Positions 1 through 4,586 of a stretch of DNA of 6,397 nt are shown piece after piece; within the stretch, counting starts at the first letter, position 1, and each line of letters opens with the position of its first letter. Position numbers and translations under genes: made by a program. The notes under the pieces were generated by a model. It did not search any database, was not told the DNA's origin, and was given only the letters and a program-made list of their open reading frames with translations. Location of the stretch: positions 1 to 6,397 of the forward strand of contig DAOUAJ010000104.1 of NCBI GenBank assembly GCA_034433615.1. Reading direction: 5' to 3'. This DNA is from DAOUAJ01 sp034433615. Its GTDB lineage: Bacteria > Chloroflexota > Anaerolineae > DUEN01.

Positions 1-26
1 AGGGCGAGGCACTTCAGTCGTTCTTT

Positions 27-54
27 TTGACAATCCCAGCTCTGCATCTATAAT
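27..54 (+). promoter_or_regulatory. Consensus sigma-70-type promoter
   Basis: A perfect -35 hexamer TTGACA lies at 27-32 and a perfect -10 hexamer TATAAT at 49-54, with a 16-base spacer. Both hexamers match the housekeeping consensus exactly, so this should be a strong constitutive promoter unless a repressor acts on it. Transcription would start near 60-62, giving a leader of about 70 nt before the solute-binding protein gene. I see no convincing operator palindrome or riboswitch in that leader. The call rests on sequence match and position. Confidence 0.8.
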
Positions 55-112
55 GGCCCTAATCTTGTATTCCGGCCAGAGTCTGTTTCAGGCTTTGTAC
101 CCACGCAGAGAT

Positions 113-121
113 AAGGAGGAG
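113..121 (+). promoter_or_regulatory. Strong ribosome binding site of the solute-binding protein gene
   Basis: AAGGAGGAG is almost a full anti-16S match. It ends 9 bases before the ATG at 131. A second in-frame ATG at 140 would be about 18 bases away, which is too far, so this site decides the start at 131. Confidence 0.8.
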
Positions 122-130
122 TAATACACC

Positions 131-952
131 ATGTACACCATGCGTCGGATGAGGTTAGCTCTCGTTGTCCTGAGCCTGGCCTTGTTGGTAGCTGCCTGCG
201 TCCAGCCTGTCCCACCTGCGGCGCCGGCCGAGCCGACAAAACCAGCCGCTCAGGAGCCCACGAAAGCGGCGGAACCCGCCAAGATCAAGATCAAAGTGGG
301 CACGAATGCTGAGTACCCGCCCTTCGAATACGTAGATGAGTCCGGTAACATCGTCGGCTTTGACGTGGACCTCATCAAGGCGCTGGCCGAGCGCGCCGGG
401 TTCGAAGTCGAGCTGGTCAATACCAAATGGGATGGCATCTTTACCGCGCTGGCAGCCGGCGAATTTGACGCCGTCTGCTCGGCCGCGACCATCACCGATG
501 AGCGCAAGCAGACCGTGGACTTCAGTGATCCCTATTTCAACGCCGGCCAGAGCATCGCCGTGCTGGAATCTAACACCGAGATCAAAAGTGTGGAAGACCT
601 GAAGGGGAAGCGGATCGGTGTGCAGTTGGGTACCACCGGCGACATAGAAGCGTCCAAGATCGAGGGGGCTGAGGTCAAGCGCTACGAGGAAATCACGCTG
701 GCTTTCCAGGCGTTGGCCAATGGCGATGTAGATGCCGTCGTCAATGATGCGCCCACCTCTGCGGATATCATCAAGGCCAATCCTGAGATCAAGGCCAAAC
801 TCGTGGGCGAACCTTTCACCAACGAGTTCTACGGCATTGCAGTCAACAAGAACAGGCCGGAGATCCTCAATGCCCTGAATAAGGCGTTGGCTGAGATTAA
901 GGCAGACGGCACGTACGATCAGATCTACAAGAAATGGTTTGGTGGTGACTGA
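131..952 (+). CDS. Polar amino-acid ABC transporter, solute-binding lipoprotein
   Basis: This 273-residue protein is the extracytoplasmic receptor that captures an amino acid and delivers it to the permease encoded next. Residues 1-22 form a lipoprotein signal peptide (positive MRRMR, hydrophobic core, lipobox V-A-A-C), with Cys23 as the lipid-anchored residue. A Pro/Ala/Glu/Thr-rich linker follows to about residue 50, and then a family 3 binding domain at about 53-270. The family signature GFDVDL is at 76-81. By comparison with GlnH and HisJ, Arg125 (in TDERK) should hold the ligand carboxylate, Thr168/Thr169 line the pocket, and Asp206 (in VNDAP) should bind the alpha-amino group. These residues fit an alpha-amino acid, but which one cannot be read from sequence. 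The start at 131 is set by the ribosome binding site. The gene is separated from the permease by a strong hairpin, consistent with the binding protein being made in excess. Function class is secure; the substrate is not. Confidence 0.93.
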   Translation: MYTMRRMRLALVVLSLALLVAACVQPVPPAAPAEPTKPAAQEPTKAAEPAKIKIKVGTNAEYPPFEYVDESGNIVGFDVDLIKALAERAGFEVELVNTKWDGIFTALAAGEFDAVCSAATITDERKQTVDFSDPYFNAGQSIAVLESNTEIKSVEDLKGKRIGVQLGTTGDIEASKIEGAEVKRYEEITLAFQALANGDVDAVVNDAPTSADIIKANPEIKAKLVGEPFTNEFYGIAVNKNRPEILNALNKALAEIKADGTYDQIYKKWFGGD

Positions 953-993
953 CGGCGCGAAACGCCGATCTCAGAAGCAGTCATCAGAGAATC

Positions 994-1040
994 ACGCGGC
1001 CGTCCATCATGCCTTCGAGAGCACGAACGGACGGCCGCGT
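994..1040 (+). terminator. Perfect 12-bp stem-loop between binding-protein and permease genes
   Basis: Bases 994-1005 (ACGCGGCCGTCC) are the exact reverse complement of 1029-1040, enclosing a 23-nt loop. The loop can form a further small helix, TTCG 1014-1017 with CGAA 1024-1027. The bases after it (1040-1055) are T-rich but interrupted by G and C, so this is not a clean intrinsic terminator. It probably acts as a partial terminator or as a 3'-end stabiliser that lets the binding-protein message outlive the permease part, as known for REP-type hairpins after periplasmic binding-protein genes. It occupies most of the 120-nt gap at 953-1072. The fold is seen directly; the role is inferred and no folding energy was computed. 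Confidence 0.6.
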
Positions 1041-1072
1041 TGGTTGTCTTCTTTGTAGAAGGGGGGCGTTAG

Positions 1073-1912
1073 ATGACATCAGAAGCGAGCGAACCTGACG
1101 GATTGGCTGGTATTGCATTCAGAACGAGATCACAAAGGCTCTGGCAGCCCCGTTCCTGGACCCATCTGGACCTGGCGCGAGTCCCCTGGTGGGTGGTGAT
1201 CGTCGTCATCGTTGGGCTTTACGTCACGATCTCTATGCTGGCGTCCCCCCGTTATCGCGACGTCTTTCGCTTCATCGTCCCAGGGCTGCGCGTGACTTTG
1301 CAGGCGACCTTTGCCGCCTACGGCCTGGCGTTGATCATCGGCCTGATTGCAGGGCTGATGCGGGTGTCCCGTAACCCCGTGTTGTATGCTCTCTCAACCC
1401 TGTACGTAGAGATCGTGCGCGGCATCCCCATGCTGGTGATCTTGCTCTACGCGGGCTTTGTCATCTCCCCGCGGCTGCGCGACACCACGGCCGGGACCAT
1501 CACCCTTTCCGACATTCAGGAGGCGGTCCTGGGCTTGGCCATCGGCTACGGCGCTTACCTGGCCGAAGTGTATCGTGCAGGCATCGAGTCTATCCATCGA
1601 GGGCAGATGGAAGCCGCGCGCTCGTTGGGTATGACCTACATGCAGGCCATGCGTTACGTCGTGCTGCCTCAGGCCATCCGGGTGATCTTGCCGCCCCTGG
1701 GCAATGACTTTATCGCCATGCTCAAAGACTCCTCCCTCGTCGCTGTGTTGGCGATTCCCGACCTGCTGCAGATGGGGCGACTTTACATCTCCCGCACCTT
1801 TCGCGCCTTCGAGGGGTACAACTCCGTCGCTTTGTTGTATCTGGCCATGACGCTCCTGCTTTCGCTGCTGGTGCGCTGGATCGAGAGGAGGTGGGGCACC
1901 CGTGGCCGATAA
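1073..1912 (+). CDS. Polar amino-acid ABC transporter, permease
   Basis: This 279-residue inner-membrane protein forms the translocation channel of the importer (HisM/GlnP-type family). A hydrophilic, Arg-containing N-terminus of about 36 residues precedes a first membrane segment at about 38-57. Further hydrophobic segments lie at about 70-97, 103-131, 150-165, 210-233 and 250-268. The cytoplasmic EAA loop that docks on the ATPase is clear at 180-200: EAARSLG (180-186) and then VVLPQ (196-200). GLRVTLQAT at 71-79 and EIVRGIP at 113-119 are typical of the family. At 279 residues it is longer than the usual 215-250, because of the N-terminal extension and extra helix. Only one permease gene is present, so a homodimer is likely (inference). 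The start ATG at 1073 has AGAAGGGGGG at 1057-1066. The 3' end overlaps the ATPase start by 11 bases, which indicates translational coupling. Confidence 0.92.
   Translation: MTSEASEPDGLAGIAFRTRSQRLWQPRSWTHLDLARVPWWVVIVVIVGLYVTISMLASPRYRDVFRFIVPGLRVTLQATFAAYGLALIIGLIAGLMRVSRNPVLYALSTLYVEIVRGIPMLVILLYAGFVISPRLRDTTAGTITLSDIQEAVLGLAIGYGAYLAEVYRAGIESIHRGQMEAARSLGMTYMQAMRYVVLPQAIRVILPPLGNDFIAMLKDSSLVAVLAIPDLLQMGRLYISRTFRAFEGYNSVALLYLAMTLLLSLLVRWIERRWGTRGR
1886..1893 (+). promoter_or_regulatory. Ribosome binding site inside the permease gene that sets a GTG start
   Basis: AGGAGGTG sits inside the last codons of the permease gene, 8 bases before the GTG at 1902. It supports this GTG as the ATPase start and shows that the two genes are translationally linked. 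Confidence 0.75.
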
Positions 1913-2639
1913 CATCATTCAGATCCGGAACCTGCACAAATCGTTTGGGCATGTACACGCCCTGCGCGGTGTTGATCTGGACGTGGCTCGAGGGGAGGTG
2001 GTGGTCATTATTGGCCCCAGCGGATCGGGCAAGTCCACCTTGCTGCGTTGTATCAACCACCTGGAGGCGCCCACCTCAGGCGAGGTGATCGTGGATGGCG
2101 TCTCTACCACCGACCGTCGCACCGACATCAATGCATTGCGGGCCGAGGTGGGCATGGTGTTTCAGTCGTTTAACCTGTTTCCCCACCTGACCGCGTTGGA
2201 GAACATCCTGTTAGCTCAACTGGTCGTGCGTCGGCGCTCTCGCCAGGAGGCCGAACAGATCGCCCACGGGTTACTGGCTAAGGTCGGGATACCAGAGAAG
2301 GCCAGCGCTTACCCTGGCCAGCTTTCTGGTGGCCAGCAACAGCGGGTAGCCATCGCCCGTGCCCTGGCCATGCAGCCTAAGATCATGCTGTTTGATGAGC
2401 CCACCAGCGCCCTCGACCCGGAGATGATCAAAGAGGTCCTGGACGTGATGCTGGATCTGGCGCGTGAAGGTATGACGATGGTGGTGGTCAGCCATGAGAT
2501 GGGGTTCGCCCGCAACGCGGCCGGCCGCATCGTCTTCATGGACGAAGGCCAGATCGTTGAAGAAGCCCCACCTGACCAGTTGTTCGCCAACCCGCGCCAT
2601 GAGCGCACGAAGGTCTTTTTAAGCAAGATTCTGCATTAG
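1902..2639 (+). CDS. Polar amino-acid ABC transporter, ATP-binding protein
   Basis: This 245-residue cytoplasmic ATPase powers the importer (GlnQ/HisP-like). All nucleotide-binding motifs are intact: Walker A GPSGSGKST at 38-46, Q-loop Gln88, signature LSGGQQQR at 141-148, Walker B IMLFDEP at 161-167, D-loop SALD at 169-172, and switch His198. FPHLTALEN at 93-101 is typical of amino-acid import ATPases. Length is normal for the family (about 240-250). The start is GTG at 1902, overlapping the permease stop by 11 bases and preceded by AGGAGGTG. The reading frame ends at a TAG that lies inside a heptanucleotide repeat (2636-2656), so the last residue and the stop may derive from repeat DNA. The family call is secure. 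The exact transported amino acid is unknown. Confidence 0.95.
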   Translation: MADNIIQIRNLHKSFGHVHALRGVDLDVARGEVVVIIGPSGSGKSTLLRCINHLEAPTSGEVIVDGVSTTDRRTDINALRAEVGMVFQSFNLFPHLTALENILLAQLVVRRRSRQEAEQIAHGLLAKVGIPEKASAYPGQLSGGQQQRVAIARALAMQPKIMLFDEPTSALDPEMIKEVLDVMLDLAREGMTMVVVSHEMGFARNAAGRIVFMDEGQIVEEAPPDQLFANPRHERTKVFLSKILH

Positions 2640-2656
2640 CTATCAGCCATTAGCTA
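2636..2656 (+). repeat. Heptanucleotide array (three units) at the ATPase/methyltransferase junction
   Basis: Three head-to-tail 7-mers fill this stretch: TTAGCTA (2636-2642), TCAGCCA (2643-2649) and TTAGCTA (2650-2656). The first and third are identical and the middle one differs at two positions. The array supplies the TAG stop (2637-2639) of the ATPase gene and ends directly before the TTGGAG ribosome binding site of the next gene, filling most of the 29-nt gap. It shares its 7-nt period, but not its sequence, with the two arrays at 5541-5623. It resembles the short tandemly repeated heptamers described in filamentous cyanobacteria; a link is inference. Confidence 0.65.
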
Positions 2657-2668
2657 TTGGAGTTGTCT

Positions 2669-3550
2669 ATGTCTGATCGTTTGTGGGAGCGCCTGCGAGC
2701 GCCGGGCGTGATCATTGCCGATGGAGCTACGGGCACGATGTTGCAATGCGCCGGGCTCCCCATCGGGACGCCGCCGGAACGCTGGGTGTGGGAACGCCCT
2801 GAGGAGGTCACAAAGCTGCATCGGACTTATGTAGAAGCCGGGGCCGAGATTATCCTGACCTGTACCTTTGGTGGCACATTGCCACGCCTGGCCAGGGATG
2901 GACTGGACGCTCACGCGGACGAAATCAACCGCCGCGCGGCCAGGCTGGCTCGCCAGGCAGCCGGCGATCGGGCGTTGGTGGCAGGTGACATCGGGCCGAC
3001 GGGGCTCCTGATGGCACCCCTGGGCACGCTCTCTTTCGAGGAGGCCGTGGGGATCTTCCAGCGACAGGCAGCGGCACTGGCCGAGGCGGGGGTTGACTTC
3101 TTCCAGATCGAGACCATGAGTGACCTGGGAGAGTTGCGAGCGGCGGTGGAGGGGGCTCGTCGTGCGGCGCCTGAGCTCCCCATTTTCGCGACGATGAGCT
3201 TTGACAGCGGCGGCCGCACCATGATGGGTGTGCGCCCAGAAGATGCCGCCGGGCTGCTCAAATCGCTTGAGGTGACGGCGATGGGGGCCAACTGCGGCCG
3301 CGAGGCGGAGAAGACCGCTGCCGCCGTGCGCACCATGTACACCGTAGCACCGGCGGTGCCCGTGATCATCAAGCCCAACGCCGGGCTGCCACGTATGGAG
3401 AACGGTCGGCCTGTCTATGACATGGCTCCGGAAACGCTGGCGGCGTTGGCCCGGCAGTGGGCGGCTGAGGGGTTTAAGGTGATCGGCGGCTGCTGCGGCA
3501 CAACGCCCGGTCATATCCGAGCCATAGCCCAGGTGTTGCGTGAAAGCTGA
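2669..3550 (+). CDS. Stand-alone homocysteine S-methyltransferase domain protein
   Basis: This 293-residue cytoplasmic TIM-barrel enzyme belongs to the homocysteine S-methyltransferase family (MetH N-terminal domain, BHMT and MmuM relatives). It should transfer a methyl group to homocysteine to make methionine. Visible motifs are DGATGTMLQ at 18-26, CTFGG at 65-69, GDIGPTG at 106-112, GANCG at 206-210, and GGCCGTTPGHI at 273-283. Cys209, Cys275 and Cys276 are the expected zinc ligands that activate the homocysteine thiol, so the enzyme looks active. It carries only this domain, without the folate, corrinoid or reactivation domains of full MetH, so the methyl donor is open: a separate corrinoid protein, betaine or S-methylmethionine. 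I chose ATG 2669, with TTGGAG (2657-2662) six bases upstream. An in-frame TTG at 2657 is part of that site and is less likely as a start. The next gene starts 9 bases after the stop. Confidence 0.9.
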   Translation: MSDRLWERLRAPGVIIADGATGTMLQCAGLPIGTPPERWVWERPEEVTKLHRTYVEAGAEIILTCTFGGTLPRLARDGLDAHADEINRRAARLARQAAGDRALVAGDIGPTGLLMAPLGTLSFEEAVGIFQRQAAALAEAGVDFFQIETMSDLGELRAAVEGARRAAPELPIFATMSFDSGGRTMMGVRPEDAAGLLKSLEVTAMGANCGREAEKTAAAVRTMYTVAPAVPVIIKPNAGLPRMENGRPVYDMAPETLAALARQWAAEGFKVIGGCCGTTPGHIRAIAQVLRES

Positions 3551-3559
3551 GTCTCATCC

Positions 3560-4501
3560 ATGTCTCTCAAATCGCGCGATCGAGTCTCTAGCTTGCTGGC
3601 CGGCCGCCCAGTGGATCGAACACCCATCGGTGAGGTCGCCGTCTCCGACCGTCTGGTGCGCGGACTGACCGGCCTGAGTTGGGACCAGCCGGTGCCTTGG
3701 GGAGCCCGTCGCGCTGTCATCGAGCGTCTGGGGCACGACGTGGTGACGGTATCCTTCGCCGATCAACCCCTGGACGATGCCTTGTTCTGGGTGCGTCAGT
3801 GGCGGATGGAGACCGATCTGTTTGTCGTGGCACTGATGCCCGGCCTGTTGGCTAGGGCCATCCAGGTATGGGGCGGGGACGCCACGCAGGCCCGCCTGAT
3901 TTATGACCCTTCGCAAGTTTCTTCCTTCTTCGCTGAGAGTGTGCTCGATTTGCATCATCTGGCCCGCCAGGTCACCGACGCCGGGGCAGACGTGCTGATG
4001 GTCAGTGACCCTCTGGCCGGGCATGACGGTCTGCGTTGGCTTCCAGAGTGTCTGCGTCAGGTATACTTCCCGTTCTTGGCATTGCTGGCGCAGATGGTAC
4101 ATCGGGAGGACCTGTTGCTCTTTTTGCGTGCCCCAGGGCCTCTGTCGTCGGTGTTGGAAGATATTGCGGCTGCGGAGCTGGACGGACTGCAAGGGTTTTG
4201 TGAGGGAGACAGGGTTGACCTGGCAGACGTGCGCGCCGTGATCGGCCGTGACCTGTGCCTATGGGGTGGTGTGGATGCTACCTGGCTCTCCTTGCCGGAT
4301 GTAGAGACCTGGCTGGCCCAGCGATTGCGTTCCTGGCATGCCGGCCCCGCGGGTGTTCCCACCATCCTGGGGACGCGCAACGGGCTTACGGAGGACCTGG
4401 GTCTCATTGAGCTTGAACGGCTGGACGCGATTTGGGCAGAAATAGAGGGTACGCCGCGACGGTTAGGTGCACCATCGCGGCTGGTCAGGGTTAACATGTA
4501 G
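3560..4501 (+). CDS. Uroporphyrinogen decarboxylase/MtaA-fold protein lacking the usual zinc motif
   Basis: This 313-residue protein looks like a divergent member of the uroporphyrinogen-decarboxylase superfamily, which includes the MtaA/MtbA methylcobamide:thiol methyltransferases. Supporting features are the N-terminal SRDRVSSLLAGRPVDRTP (5-22), AGADVLMVSDPLAG (141-154), the strand and helix around 185-210, VDLADVR (219-225) and WGGVDA (235-240). In MtaA-type enzymes a His-x-Cys-Gly motif ends the strand that here reads LLLFLRAPG (185-193); Arg190 and Pro192 stand where His and Cys are expected. The C-terminal region with the third Cys ligand reads ILGTRNGL (269-276), with no Cys. The arginine motif of true uroporphyrinogen decarboxylase is also absent at the N-terminus. 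It is therefore neither a standard decarboxylase nor a standard zinc methyltransferase; the reaction is unknown. The ATG at 3560 has no clear ribosome binding site and lies 9 bases after the methyltransferase stop, so translational coupling is likely. I am moderately sure of the fold and unsure of the function. Confidence 0.7.
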   Translation: MSLKSRDRVSSLLAGRPVDRTPIGEVAVSDRLVRGLTGLSWDQPVPWGARRAVIERLGHDVVTVSFADQPLDDALFWVRQWRMETDLFVVALMPGLLARAIQVWGGDATQARLIYDPSQVSSFFAESVLDLHHLARQVTDAGADVLMVSDPLAGHDGLRWLPECLRQVYFPFLALLAQMVHREDLLLFLRAPGPLSSVLEDIAAAELDGLQGFCEGDRVDLADVRAVIGRDLCLWGGVDATWLSLPDVETWLAQRLRSWHAGPAGVPTILGTRNGLTEDLGLIELERLDAIWAEIEGTPRRLGAPSRLVRVNM

Positions 4502-4526
4502 CCTTCTGAGAGGCAAAGGCTACAAG
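4499..4526 (+). repeat. Hairpin repeat, copy 1 (overlaps stop codon of the preceding gene)
   Basis: This is the first of two 28-nt near-identical elements. It differs from copy 2 at three positions and lies exactly 60 nt upstream of it. With the preceding G at 4498 it forms a perfect 8-bp stem, GTAGCCTT (4498-4505) with AAGGCTAC (4516-4523), and a 10-nt loop. Its first three bases are the TAG stop of the preceding gene. An alternative short helix, GCCT 4501-4504 with AGGC 4511-4514, would exclude the longer one. There is no T-tract, so it is not a standard terminator. Confidence 0.65.
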
Positions 4527-4558
4527 TTCACCCACCAGGGGGCGGGATCTAAATCATC

Positions 4559-4586
4559 TAGTCTTCTGAAAGGCGAAGGCTACAAG
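4559..4586 (+). repeat. Hairpin repeat, copy 2 (contains the ribosome binding site of the glpA-like gene)
   Basis: This is the second copy of the 28-nt element. TAGTCTT (4559-4565) can pair with AAGGCTA (4576-4582), one pair being G-T. The change in this arm relative to copy 1 turns a C-G pair into a T-G pair and so keeps the helix. GAAGG at 4575-4579 lies 7 bases before the GTG start at 4587 and is largely inside the 3' arm, so folding could mask the ribosome binding site. Base pairing is seen directly; any regulatory use is inferred. Confidence 0.6.

Noticed and set aside
76..84. Short palindrome CAGAGTCTG in the leader as an operator
   Set aside because: Four-base arms are expected by chance and it lies downstream of the promoter without further symmetry.
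2640..2668. Possible SAM or cobalamin riboswitch before the homocysteine methyltransferase
   Set aside because: Only 29 nt separate the genes, mostly heptamer repeat, which is too short for any known riboswitch.
2654..3514. Minus-strand reading frame (286 codons) opposite the homocysteine methyltransferase
   Set aside because: The plus strand carries all catalytic motifs of a known family. The minus frame has low-complexity composition and no recognisable domain.
4498..4523. Intrinsic terminator after the URO-D-like gene
   Set aside because: The stem is only 8 bp and is followed by AAGTTCACCC rather than a T-tract.
4467..4586. Upstream ATG extension (40 residues) of the glpA-like protein
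   Set aside because: It overlaps the previous gene by 35 nt, and its sequence comes mainly from the two hairpin repeats, giving the duplicated LLRGKGYK/LLKGEGYK peptide. The GTG at 4587 fits the GlpA N-terminus better.
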